In this document: one piece after another, positions 57,135 through 64,000 of the stretch | How the letters are laid out: every line of letters starts with the position of its first letter | Numbering within the stretch: the first letter of the stretch is position 1 | DNA from: DAOULT01 sp964646625 | GTDB lineage: Bacteria; Chloroflexota; Anaerolineae; CAZYHC01 | Length of the DNA: 64,000 nucleotides | Direction of reading: 5' to 3' | Assembly (NCBI GenBank): GCA_964646625.1 | Contig: CAZYHC010000003.1 | Span: 124,001 to 188,000 of the forward strand | Position numbers and translations under genes: made by a program | Notes under the pieces: generated by a model | Told to the model about the DNA's origin: nothing | Database searches by the model: none | The model's input: only the letters and a program-made list of their open reading frames with translations

Positions 57135-58295
57135 ATGGGGGTTAGAATTCGAGGGGGGACAACTAACGATGCTGAAGGGATAGCGAACGTACTGAACGCG
57201 GTCATCGCCGAACGTCGGTACTCGGCCATGAGCGAACCTTTCAGCGTGGAAGCCGAGAGCGACTTCATCGCCTCTATGGATGATCGGGGCGCTATATTCG
57301 TGGCCGAGGTGGAAGGCCAGATCGTAGGCTTTCAAACCATCGAACCTTTTGCTACTTACAGTCGAGCTCTGGCCCACGTGGCCGTCATCGGCACTTTCGT
57401 TCTTCAAGATTTGCGAGGCCAGGGCATTGGGGCCCAGTTGTTAGAAACTACCCTCGATTTCGCCTACCTGATGGGTTACGAGAAATTTATCGCTTACGTG
57501 CGGGCCAGTAACGATGAGGCTCAAGCCTTCTATCAGAAGCTAGGTTTTGTGCCCAAGGGCACTCTAGAGCAGCAAGTGAAGATCGACGGTCAGTATGACG
57601 ATCAGGTTTTGATGGAGATGTTTATCCCGGAGGTACTGGTTGAAAGAGAACGCCCGGTGGAGGTAGCAGTGGAGGCCCCCATGCCTCCTGCTGAAGTCGA
57701 AGAAAAGGTACTGGAGGCAGCACTAACATTTGATGAACCAGAGGCCGCCGAGGCCGAGGTAATAGCTGAGGAGGCGCCACAGGTTGTAACCGCTCCAAAG
57801 CCAACGGTGCCCGTCGTGGTGCGACGGGCCAAACGACAAGATACCAAAGTCATCGCCGGCCTGATAAACCAGGTAAAAAAAGGAGCCGAGCTCCTGACCG
57901 AGGCCGACATTCTAGAACGCTTTCTCCAGAAAGGATACTGGCTGGCTTTCTCCAAGCGGGCCGCAGGGGTGGCCGGCTGGCAGGCTGAAAACCTGGTGAC
58001 CTGTATCGACGATTTCTATCTCTATCCCTCAAAATACCGGGAGGACGTGGTTGGCCCTCTGCTGGAAGCGGTGGAAGCGGAGGCTCACCAGCTCCAATGC
58101 GAGGCCGCCCTCTTGCTTATAGAGGGAGAGGGCTCTGCCGACGAGATCGAATTTTACCGCCTCTACGGTTATGAACCCGGTAACCTGGCAGATTTATACT
58201 GGGTGTGGCGTGAGGTAGCTAACGAATACATGACCGCTGAAAAATTTCTGATGGTCAAACAGTTGCGTAAGGATCGGGTCACTAAACCCATTTAG
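57135..58295 (+). CDS. Two-domain GNAT-like acetyltransferase
   Basis: A 386-residue protein. The N-terminal GNAT domain is complete: VRIRGGTTNDAEGIANVLNA, then AVIGTFVLQDLRGQGIGAQL holding the acetyl-CoA loop (RGQGIG), and FYQKLGFVPKGTLEQQV. An acidic Ala/Glu/Pro linker (about 170-220) joins a second, more degenerate GNAT-like domain starting VVVRRAKRQDTKVIAGLINQ and ending IEFYRLYGYEPG; this half lacks a clear RGQG loop and may be a substrate or regulatory domain. AAGGAGG precedes the ATG. Substrate unknown. Confidence 0.87.
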   Translation: MGVRIRGGTTNDAEGIANVLNAVIAERRYSAMSEPFSVEAESDFIASMDDRGAIFVAEVEGQIVGFQTIEPFATYSRALAHVAVIGTFVLQDLRGQGIGAQLLETTLDFAYLMGYEKFIAYVRASNDEAQAFYQKLGFVPKGTLEQQVKIDGQYDDQVLMEMFIPEVLVERERPVEVAVEAPMPPAEVEEKVLEAALTFDEPEAAEAEVIAEEAPQVVTAPKPTVPVVVRRAKRQDTKVIAGLINQVKKGAELLTEADILERFLQKGYWLAFSKRAAGVAGWQAENLVTCIDDFYLYPSKYREDVVGPLLEAVEAEAHQLQCEAALLLIEGEGSADEIEFYRLYGYEPGNLADLYWVWREVANEYMTAEKFLMVKQLRKDRVTKPI

Positions 58296-58322
58296 TCCAC
58301 TCTACCTGAGGAGAAGGTCTGA

Positions 58323-58541
58323 ATGCCAGTGCGAAAGTTTTTCGAGCAACACCCCCGCTTGCTGGTCTGGTTGATCCTGGCCGTGGGTATGGTTATCATG
58401 CTGGTGTGGGCGGCTAAAGACGTGGGATTGCTGCCCGGACAGTGGCTGGCTTTGATCATCAGCACTATCGGCCTGGCCGGTTTATGCGCCTGGATCATTG
58501 GCTGGGAGGAAGAGGAAGAAAAAGAAGAGGACACGGCTTAG
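58323..58541 (+). CDS. Small two-span membrane protein
   Basis: 72 residues: a basic start (PVRKFFEQHPR), two hydrophobic segments (LLVWLILAVGMVIMLVWA and LALIISTIGLAGLCAWII) and an acidic tail (WEEEEEKEEDTA). AGGAGAAGG precedes the ATG. It follows the GNAT gene by 27 bases and faces a convergent gene. No known family recognised. Confidence 0.75.
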   Translation: MPVRKFFEQHPRLLVWLILAVGMVIMLVWAAKDVGLLPGQWLALIISTIGLAGLCAWIIGWEEEEEKEEDTA

Positions 58542-58553
58542 AGCCGCCGTTTT

Positions 58554-59555
58554 TTACCACCAGGGGAGGAACGAGGTTTGGGTGGTGACCACCCGCTCGC
58601 CATAGGAGACCGTCACGTCGATGATGACGATATAGCCCGGCAGAGGAGCGCCGGTGCTGAAAGTGTGGGCCGCGTGGCCCTCTGCATCGGTGTACAGGGG
58701 CAAGAAGTGGCGGTCCTCGGTCGGGTAGCGAACGATAACGTTGACCTCGGCCCCTTCCACGCCCTGCCCCGCCTGGTCGGTCACGTAGACGTGTACGGTC
58801 TGGTCGTCGCTCTGCCCGCCGGTGATGGCGTATTGTACCGAGGCCGTAGCATTTAACTCGGTGACCTCCCGCCTGGAGCTGGTAACAGGCACCGGCTGGT
58901 CTGAAGTCTCAAGGGGGGTAGGGTCAGGAGCGGATTGAATCTGAGCCGACTCTAAAAGGGACGGGTCCAAACCCATCTTTTCCAGGTATACCTTGCCCAA
59001 AGGGGCCAGTTGAATCTGGGCAAAGGGATCGTCCTCGTGCCACTCCAGGCAGGTTCTTTGGAAATACTGGACGATAAGCCCGTTCTCGACCACAAACTCG
59101 GTGATAGGATAGCCGAAGATATCCAGCCCCCCGTGCTCGTCGAAGTAAGTCAGGAAGACAAAAGATACGGTGTGTCCCGTTTCCGGGTAATAGCGACGCT
59201 GAGGATGATCGGCTGGGGGAATCTCCGAGGCTACTATCGGTGGGTCACGGGGCCGCAGCAGTTCGCCGAGAAGGCCCAACTGTACCCGGTAAGGTTTGGG
59301 GTTCTCAGGGTGCCATTCCAGGCGGAATTTCTCGAAATATTGAACCTGCACCCCATCCTCCACAAACTCCTCGGTGAGAGGATAACCAAATAGCTCTACG
59401 CCGCCCCTGGTTTCGAAAAATCTCAGAAATTCGCCCCGCACGTTGTGGCCGGTTTCTGGAAAATACCTGACCGCAGGGGTTTGCGCCCGTGCCGGATGGA
59501 CGGCGACAAAAATCACTACCAGGCCAGCCATTATGATACATACCGCTCTGTTCAT
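58554..59555 (-). CDS. Secreted protein with two FGYP-type repeats and an Ig-like domain
   Basis: A 333-residue exported protein. The signal peptide is RAVCIIMAGLVVIFVAVHPARA with likely cleavage after ARA. Two repeats of about 70 residues follow, each of the form RYFPETGHNV...FL.FF...GG...FGYPLTEEF.E.G..VQYF...RLEWHPE, a surface repeat I associate with Chloroflexota. The C-terminal domain is Ig/invasin-like (VHVYVTDQAGQGVEGAEVNV, TDAEGHAAHTFSTG), suitable for adhesion or peptidoglycan association. The ATG follows GAGAGGAG. Function unknown. Confidence 0.88.
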   Translation of the reverse strand: MNRAVCIIMAGLVVIFVAVHPARAQTPAVRYFPETGHNVRGEFLRFFETRGGVELFGYPLTEEFVEDGVQVQYFEKFRLEWHPENPKPYRVQLGLLGELLRPRDPPIVASEIPPADHPQRRYYPETGHTVSFVFLTYFDEHGGLDIFGYPITEFVVENGLIVQYFQRTCLEWHEDDPFAQIQLAPLGKVYLEKMGLDPSLLESAQIQSAPDPTPLETSDQPVPVTSSRREVTELNATASVQYAITGGQSDDQTVHVYVTDQAGQGVEGAEVNVIVRYPTEDRHFLPLYTDAEGHAAHTFSTGAPLPGYIVIIDVTVSYGERVVTTQTSFLPWW

Positions 59556-59602
59556 TGCCAGCGTGCTCCTCTCACGGGAACTCAGGAAACCCGTCCTTAG
59601 TA

Positions 59603-59631
59603 ATTATACTACTTCTTTCAATTTTATGCAA
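59603..59631 (-). promoter_or_regulatory. Promoter of the FGYP-repeat gene
   Basis: Minus strand TTGCAT, 17-base spacer, TATAAT, about 48 bases upstream of the start. Divergent from the DUF503 promoter. Confidence 0.55.
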
Positions 59632-59720
59632 TGTCTGACACAGATTCGAGAAGGGCGCGATTGAAATCAGTTCACGATCAAAACCCGTGTGCCCCGCTTG
59701 AACTTGAGGCCCTTCGGGCC

Positions 59721-59750
59721 TTGACAGACTCCCGCCTTTTGTGATATAGT
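59721..59750 (+). promoter_or_regulatory. Promoter of the DUF503 gene
   Basis: TTGACA, 18-base spacer, TATAGT with TGa extension. A short GAGGCCC/GGGCCTT hairpin (59706-59722) overlaps the -35. Confidence 0.65.
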
Positions 59751-59782
59751 GTGAAACCAGGAGAAGAGTACGTCTTGTTAAA

Positions 59783-60067
59783 ATGGTCATAGGAGCCTGC
59801 ACCATCGAACTACACATTCCAGGCAACGGTTCCCTTAAGGGCAAACGCCGGGTCATCAAGTCCCTCATAGCCCGGTTGCGCAGGGAATTCAACATCTCCG
59901 TCGCCGAGGTGGACTGCCAGGATGTCTGGCAAACAGCCGTGCTGGGGGTGATCTGTGTCTCTACCGGATCGCACTACGTTCACGGCCTGTTGACCAGGGT
60001 GGTCAGTTGGATCGAGAATCATCGCCTCGACGTCGAAGTAGTCGATTACCAGATCGAGATATTCTAA
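59783..60067 (+). CDS. DUF503 family protein (YlxP-like)
   Basis: A 94-residue cytoplasmic protein. It matches the DUF503 pattern: IGACTIELHIPGNGSLKGKR, VIKSLIARLRREFNISVAEV, DCQDVWQTAVLGVICVST and a C-terminal VVDYQIEIF. In many bacteria it sits in the nusA-infB-rbfA cluster; here it is separate. Its role is not established, though it has been linked to ribosome or translation-associated operons. The start follows AGGAGAAGAG, spaced 18 bases away, so the exact ATG is somewhat uncertain. Confidence 0.88.
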   Translation: MVIGACTIELHIPGNGSLKGKRRVIKSLIARLRREFNISVAEVDCQDVWQTAVLGVICVSTGSHYVHGLLTRVVSWIENHRLDVEVVDYQIEIF

Positions 60068-60074
60068 TAAGCTT

Positions 60075-60188
60075 ATGAATCTGCCCTTTTGGAGGGACGC
60101 GGCTTTGGTATTGTCCATCTCCATCGCTCAGGCAGGCGGGGGCTGGCGAGGTCTGGGAGCTATAGTGCGAAAAGAGGAGGAGCGTTAA
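60075..60188 (+). CDS. Possible 37-residue small protein
   Basis: ATG to TAA frame beginning 7 bases after the DUF503 stop: MNLPFWRDAALVLSISIAQA and 17 more residues ending RKEEER. It has one short hydrophobic stretch and a basic/acidic tail. There is no clear ribosome site, but position suggests coupled translation. Low certainty. Confidence 0.3.
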   Translation: MNLPFWRDAALVLSISIAQAGGGWRGLGAIVRKEEER

Positions 60189-60194
60189 TCAGTT

Positions 60195-60449
60195 ATGGAA
60201 GGACGAACCAAAGTTTTGATCGTGGGGGGGGCGATAGGGGCTATCCTGGGCGTGGCTGGGGCCTGGATTTTCTTGAATAGACCCTCTGACGATGAAGAAG
60301 GAACAGGAAAAAAGAGGCTCGCCCCTGCCAGCATAGGATGGAAGGATCTGATACAGGTGGGGCTGGCGGTCTTGACCCTGATGCGCCAGATCGCTGATCT
60401 GGGCCGGCGACCCAGGGCGGCAGCCCGCGGCGGGCGTAGAGGCTCATAG
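60195..60449 (+). CDS. Small single-span membrane protein
   Basis: 84 residues: N-terminal span (VLIVGGAIGAILGVAGAWIF), a charged middle (PSDDEEGTGKKR), a second weaker hydrophobic helix (LIQVGLAVLTLMRQIADL) and an Arg-rich end. An AGGAGG lies about 14 bases before the ATG. It resembles short anchored proteins of unknown function found in Chloroflexota; no family assigned. Confidence 0.6.
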   Translation: MEGRTKVLIVGGAIGAILGVAGAWIFLNRPSDDEEGTGKKRLAPASIGWKDLIQVGLAVLTLMRQIADLGRRPRAAARGGRRGS

Positions 60450-60485
60450 TCCGGCGCTTCGGGGCAGCCGGTGATGAACTGATAG

Positions 60486-60514
60486 TTGCAGAAAAAAGCA
60501 ACCTGTAGTACAAT
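60486..60514 (+). promoter_or_regulatory. Promoter of the FN3/FxLYD envelope protein
   Basis: TTGCAG, 17-base spacer, TACAAT, about 37 bases before the ATG at 60552. Confidence 0.5.
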
Positions 60515-60551
60515 ATGGGTGTCAGAATATCCTTCGGCTGGTGGGGGTAAT

Positions 60552-62288
60552 ATGCTTAGATTGACACCCAAACAGTGGATTCTGGTCATCTTTCTATTCC
60601 TCTTCAATCTGGCCGTTTTAGGGGTTTTGGGGGGACTGCTGCTCAGCGGTTGGCTGGCGCCTGAGAAGTTTTCTGCTCCGGCGGTGGCCCAGCTCACTTC
60701 TTCTCCTGTCCCGGAGAGAACGCCGGAAGCCCCAACTCCGCCTGCCGAAACGGCCACCCCCACGGCGACCCTCACCCCAACCCCCTACATCATCTACGTC
60801 ACAGCCACGCCCCCGCCTACCGAAACGGCCACCCCGACGCCTTACATCATCTACGTCACGGCCACCCCTCCACCGACCGAGACGCCCACGCCGAAACCTA
60901 CCTCTACACCTTCCCCGACGGCCAGCCCTACGGCCACGCCCACTCCCACCTTTACCTCAACAGCTACGCCGAGTCCTACCGCTACCGCCACCCCAACTCC
61001 TACCTTCACCTCAACGGCTACACCGAGTCCTACCGCTACCGCCACATCGACTCCTACCGCTACCGCCATCCCGACTGCTACCGCCACCGCCACATCGACT
61101 GCTATCGCTACCGCCACATCGACTGCTACCGCCACCGCCATCCCGACTGCTATCGCCACCGCCACATCGACTGCTACCACTACCGCTATCCCGACTGCTA
61201 CCGCTACCCCTACGGTCAAACCGACATCGACTGCTGCCCCCCCGTCACGACCGACGCCAACCCGTTCTCCCACCTCCACTGCCACGCCTACGCCGTCCTT
61301 AACCCCCACCCCTGTGCCTAGCGCCACGCCGGTCGTATCAGGTCCACAGGGTATGGCAGCCCTGGCAGTAGGTGGCGACCGCATTGATCTGAGCTGGAAG
61401 CCGGTCGACGCAGGCGAAGCAGACAGGGTAATCTATCACATCTACTGGGACATGGGTACGGGCCTCGGCCTCTATACCTACAAGACCAGCGTGGAGGAGA
61501 CGCGCTATAGCGATGTGGGGCTACGCCCAGGCACCACCTATCGATATCGGGTTGTGGCCTACACCGGAGAGAAACAGCAGCCGGCCGGCGAGGTGTTGGT
61601 CATGACCAGACCGACGCCCACGAGCGGCGCGGCGGCGAAAAGCGGGGTTCCAACGCCAGCCCCTCGGCCTTCCCTGACCAGCCGCGTGACCAGGGCCACG
61701 CCTAACCCTACTGCTCTGCCAGCCGATACCATCCTTCTGGGCCTGATGGGCTACGCCGACTACATGGATGATCTGGATTTCATCCACATCGTGGGCGAGG
61801 TGCGCAACGATGCCCACGCTAACGTCACCGGGGCGCGTATAGCCATCACTTTCTACGATGCGCAGGGAGAGGTCATCGAGGAAACTTCCGCGCCTACCCT
61901 GCTCGACATCCTCAAACCTAAACAGCGGTCGCCTTTCGTTACTTCTTTGCCCAAGCCCCTCAATATGTGGGAGTACAGCCTGCGAGCCATCGGCCATCCC
62001 ACCCTGGAACAACCCCAGGAAGGGCTGACCGTGATCGACAGCCGCGCCTACGAGGACGAGGCTGGCTTCTACCACGTCGTGGGCGCGGTGGAAAACTCAG
62101 GCAGACGGACGGCCCATTTGGTGCAGGTTGTGGTCGTCCTCTACGATAAATGGGGCAAAATCATCAACGTCGGCTTCGTCTACGGCCAGCCGTCTACCGT
62201 CAGGCCGGGCGAGAGGGCGGCCTTCGACTGTTCCTTCACCTACTATCCCCGCGTGCAGGATTACGCGGTGCAGGTGGAGAGGGATTAA
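60552..62288 (+). CDS. Membrane-anchored surface protein: Thr/Pro stalk, FN3 and FxLYD-like domains
   Basis: 578 residues. An N-terminal span (WILVIFLFLFNLAVLGVLGG) anchors it with the bulk outside. A long Thr/Pro/Ala stalk of about 200 residues (TPTATATSTP-type repeats) spans the envelope. One fibronectin type III domain follows (MAALAVGGDRIDLSWKPVDA, LRPGTTYRYRVVAY), then two FxLYD-like beta domains (FIHIVGEVRNDAHANVTGAR and FYHVVGAVENSGRRTAHLVQ). I start it at the ATG after GGTGGGGGTAAT, which places the span at the N terminus. Likely a surface adhesin or scaffold; ligand unknown. Confidence 0.87.
   Translation: MLRLTPKQWILVIFLFLFNLAVLGVLGGLLLSGWLAPEKFSAPAVAQLTSSPVPERTPEAPTPPAETATPTATLTPTPYIIYVTATPPPTETATPTPYIIYVTATPPPTETPTPKPTSTPSPTASPTATPTPTFTSTATPSPTATATPTPTFTSTATPSPTATATSTPTATAIPTATATATSTAIATATSTATATAIPTAIATATSTATTTAIPTATATPTVKPTSTAAPPSRPTPTRSPTSTATPTPSLTPTPVPSATPVVSGPQGMAALAVGGDRIDLSWKPVDAGEADRVIYHIYWDMGTGLGLYTYKTSVEETRYSDVGLRPGTTYRYRVVAYTGEKQQPAGEVLVMTRPTPTSGAAAKSGVPTPAPRPSLTSRVTRATPNPTALPADTILLGLMGYADYMDDLDFIHIVGEVRNDAHANVTGARIAITFYDAQGEVIEETSAPTLLDILKPKQRSPFVTSLPKPLNMWEYSLRAIGHPTLEQPQEGLTVIDSRAYEDEAGFYHVVGAVENSGRRTAHLVQVVVVLYDKWGKIINVGFVYGQPSTVRPGERAAFDCSFTYYPRVQDYAVQVERD
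60895..61320 (+). repeat. Simple-sequence repeats encoding a Thr/Pro/Ala stalk
   Basis: Degenerate tandem units such as gctaccgccaccgccacatc and actgctatcgctaccgccac encode TATATSTA-like peptides. Such arrays are prone to slippage, so length may differ between strains or assemblies. Confidence 0.85.
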
Positions 62289-62351
62289 ACGTCCTCGGGG
62301 GGGGTGAGGGCCGTTACAAAACGTGTTGCCGAGGGGAAATCAGGGATGAAT

Positions 62352-62383
62352 TGAAAAAGTCGGGCCTCTATGGGTCCGACTTT
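62352..62383 (-). terminator. Probable terminator between convergent genes
   Basis: 8-bp stem AAAGTCGG/CCGACTTT. On the minus strand it is followed by TTTTTC-like sequence and overlaps the stop of the coiled-coil membrane gene; on the plus strand it may also slow read-through from the stalk-protein gene. Confidence 0.5.
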
Positions 62384-63222
62384 GAAGGTTCGGGAGGCGA
62401 CAAAGCCTTTATCTTATCATCCAGGTCAGCGACAACCTCCATAAGAAACGCCTTTTCCCTGCCGTCTCCTTCACCCATTGTCTGGATGATTGCTCCCAGG
62501 CGGCCCTGGAGCTCGGAGAGCTCTCCGCGGTGAGCTTCTCCGAGCCTGGAGAGCTCTCCACAGTGAGCTTCTTCAAGCCTGGAGAGCTCTTTGCAGTACG
62601 CTTTTTTTTCCTGGGCCCGGATTTTGTCTTTTTCTTTCCACAATACGAAAAGATCGAACCTTAGCACCTGGATGAAGATGGAGAGTCCGGCCCAGGCCAG
62701 GCCGAAAAGAAAAGATTGTGAGAGGAGCAGCTCTTTGCTCGGCGCAGGGAAGAGGCCGCCGGTTAAAGCGGTGGCCCAAAATCCGCCGATTAAGATGTAC
62801 GAAACAGCGGCCAAAAGAGATTCCCTGAGGGGCAATCTGGCCTTGCCTTCCACAGCGATGACGATGATTCTATACAGGGCATCGAGCAGCGCATCAACCG
62901 CCTCCAGCCTTGTATCTGGTTTGGCGGGGCCTTCTTTGATCAGGGCCAGGCGTTCCTGTAGCAAGGTCCGGTAGCTTTCCAGAACTGCTCTTTTTTCCTC
63001 CAGCTCTTTCAAAGCCGAAAGCGCGGTGGGCAAGGCCTGACTGAAAGGCGAACAGTAGCCTGCTAAAGTTCCCGCGCAGCCCAGGAGAAAATAAAGTATA
63101 CCCTCTCTCACCGCGTCTGGGTGCCAGGAAAAAAACACCCAGCCAAGCTCGTGGAGAGCGTATACCAGGCCCATCCCTATTAAGAATAAAATAAGGCCGG
63201 GAAGCCAGTACCGTTTTCCCAT
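62368..63222 (-). CDS. Four-span membrane protein with C-terminal coiled coil
   Basis: About 284 residues. Two N-terminal spans (LPGLILFLIGMGLVYALHEL and ILYFLLGCAGTLAGYCSPF), a helical middle with many Glu/Lys/Arg, two more spans (AAVSYILIGGFWATALTGGL and SFLFGLAWAGLSIFIQVL), then a charged coiled coil with three near-repeats of 10-11 residues (EEAHCGELSRL, GEAHRGELSEL). I use the ATG at MGKRYWLP. The last two spans plus KDKIRAQE resemble those of the gene at 63.5 kb, so the two are probably related. No named family. Confidence 0.75.
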   Translation of the reverse strand: MGKRYWLPGLILFLIGMGLVYALHELGWVFFSWHPDAVREGILYFLLGCAGTLAGYCSPFSQALPTALSALKELEEKRAVLESYRTLLQERLALIKEGPAKPDTRLEAVDALLDALYRIIVIAVEGKARLPLRESLLAAVSYILIGGFWATALTGGLFPAPSKELLLSQSFLFGLAWAGLSIFIQVLRFDLFVLWKEKDKIRAQEKKAYCKELSRLEEAHCGELSRLGEAHRGELSELQGRLGAIIQTMGEGDGREKAFLMEVVADLDDKIKALSPPEPSKSDP

Positions 63223-63275
63223 CTTTGCGCTATCTTTCTCACAACCCGCCGGCCCCAAAAGGCGCAGAACGGATT

Positions 63276-63464
63276 TTAGAGTTCACGGAGCAAATCCGCC
63301 GCCCATTTGATTCTCAAACGTTCTATAGATTCTTTGCTTATCAAACTTTCACTCGAAGTTTCTTTTGTTTCTTTATTGAACTCCTGTTTTCCCTTTTTAA
63401 TATAGTCGTCCAGGGTAATGTCCCCATTAACATATTGTTCCAATAAATCCTTATTTACGGCCAT
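63276..63464 (-). CDS. Small charged cytoplasmic protein
   Basis: 62 residues from the ATG behind AAGGAGGTG. Sequence starts AVNKDLLEQYVNGDITLDDY and is rich in Lys and Glu, with a C-terminal amphipathic helix (IERLRIKWAADLLREL). The sequence shape (short acidic helix followed by a basic helix) would suit an antitoxin or an adaptor, but I do not recognise it. It lies between the two coiled-coil membrane genes and is likely in one transcript with them. Confidence 0.6.
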   Translation of the reverse strand: MAVNKDLLEQYVNGDITLDDYIKKGKQEFNKETKETSSESLISKESIERLRIKWAADLLREL

Positions 63465-63481
63465 CTTGTGCACCTCCTTCT

Positions 63482-63997
63482 TTATTTTTTATAGAGACTT
63501 TTGAGTTCTTCCATCCCTGCTCTGAGAACCTCATTGTCCTGTTTGAGAGATTCGTTTTTCTTTTTCAGCTCGACGGCTTCTTCGGCGCGCTGTTCCAGTT
63601 CGGCTATTTCCTGAGCCCTGATCCTTTTCACTTCTTCCTGCTGACGGGCCAGACCAAAACGCTCTACTATCGCCGTCCAACTAAAGCCGATCAGTAGCGC
63701 CTGCATCATGTTCAGGGCCAGCGCGGCCGCAAAAAAACCTCCCAGCAGGATATACATAGGGAAACCAAGCAGGAAAAGGCGCCAACGGTTTCGGTCCACG
63801 CGCCTTTCCAGAAACTCGACGATCTCATTTAAATCATCGCCCAACTTATCGGCGACATCCAGTCGCAGTCGCTCTTGTTGTTGCAGTTCCACGGTTTGCA
63901 GTTGCTTTTCGCCCGATACTTCCCTCGTCCGAATCCGTTCAGCCTGTTCGATCCGCGCCAGCAGGATATCTTGACGCATTTTCTTGTGTTGGCGCAA
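63482..63997 (-). CDS. Two-span coiled-coil membrane protein, probably cut by window end
   Basis: At least 165 residues. An N-terminal charged coiled coil (ARIEQAERIRTREVSGEKQL, VELQQQERLRLDV) leads to two spans (LFLLGFPMYILLGGFFAAAL and ALLIGFSWTAIVERFGL) and a long C-terminal coiled coil (RIRAQEIAELEQRAEEAVEL, KKKNESLKQDNEVL). The frame is open to the edge of the window, and only a TTG at 63997 and an ATG at 63979 are visible as starts, so the true start may lie outside. Related in its spans and RIRAQE segment to the 62.4-kb gene. Function unknown. Confidence 0.65.
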   Translation of the reverse strand: MRQHKKMRQDILLARIEQAERIRTREVSGEKQLQTVELQQQERLRLDVADKLGDDLNEIVEFLERRVDRNRWRLFLLGFPMYILLGGFFAAALALNMMQALLIGFSWTAIVERFGLARQQEEVKRIRAQEIAELEQRAEEAVELKKKNESLKQDNEVLRAGMEELKSLYKK

Positions 63998-64000
63998 TTC

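Overview
The window looks like a chromosomal segment of an anaerobic or facultatively anaerobic member of the Chloroflexota (Anaerolineae-like). This is inferred from gene content, not from a marker phylogeny. Supporting signs are Ser/Thr kinases carrying short zinc ribbons, small DUF951 and DUF503 proteins, secreted proteins with FGYP-type repeats and an LYLP-type C-terminal tail, large membrane glycosyltransferases with PA14 domains, and Hdr-type iron-sulfur flavoproteins. DNA is GC-rich, starts are often GTG, and promoters are sigma70-like with frequent TGn-extended -10 boxes. No rRNA, tRNA, CRISPR array or transposase gene was seen. Layout: 1-2.1 kb holds the 3' part of a phosphohexomutase gene and a pRiA4b ORF-3-type gene. 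2.2-13.6 kb is a minus-strand block of eight signalling genes: four Ser/Thr kinases, two PP2C phosphatases, a VWA protein and an FHA protein, most with zinc ribbons, resembling an elaborated kinase/phosphatase/VWA (TerY-P-like) triad. 13.8-20.1 kb has a tandem Uma2 pair, two cell-surface glycosyltransferases and a seven-repeat secreted beta-propeller protein. 20.5-28.6 kb is mostly housekeeping or envelope genes (DUF951, MGDG-synthase-like glycosyltransferase, PocR-STAS regulator, L,D-transpeptidase, HtrA protease, baeRF-type protein, rplS, rnhB). 28.6-36.1 kb carries two giant PMT/ArnT-like glycosyltransferases fused to PA14 (and NHL) domains, flanking an APH-like kinase. 36.3-40.5 kb is a 1373-residue multi-GAF sensor kinase. 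40.6-56.5 kb is a central-metabolism and electron-transfer cluster: sucCD, korDAB, (DUF2079), korC, an HdrA/GltD/MvhD fusion, an HdrC-HdrB fusion, a toxin-antitoxin islet, and a second HdrA-MvhD. 56.5-64 kb has coaE, a double GNAT, secreted or envelope proteins, DUF503 and a cluster of coiled-coil membrane proteins. The most striking item is the second hdrA (53906-56467). It is interrupted by an in-frame TGA at codon 199, exactly where HdrA proteins have a conserved cysteine. The context reads C-S-I-TGA-I-L-G-P-K, and a GGTC-loop hairpin lies 27 nt downstream, so I read it as a selenocysteine codon with a bacterial SECIS. With sucCD, korDABC and the Hdr fusions, it suggests a 2-oxoglutarate:ferredoxin oxidoreductase coupled to a flavin-based electron-bifurcating Hdr/NAD(P)H module. 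A second unusual theme is a set of short palindromic elements, mainly a 33-bp hairpin with 15-bp arms and a 3-nt loop. They recur between genes and, in frame, inside at least five coding genes (the HdrA/GltD fusion, both PA14 glycosyltransferases and two further glycosyltransferases), where they appear to be translated.
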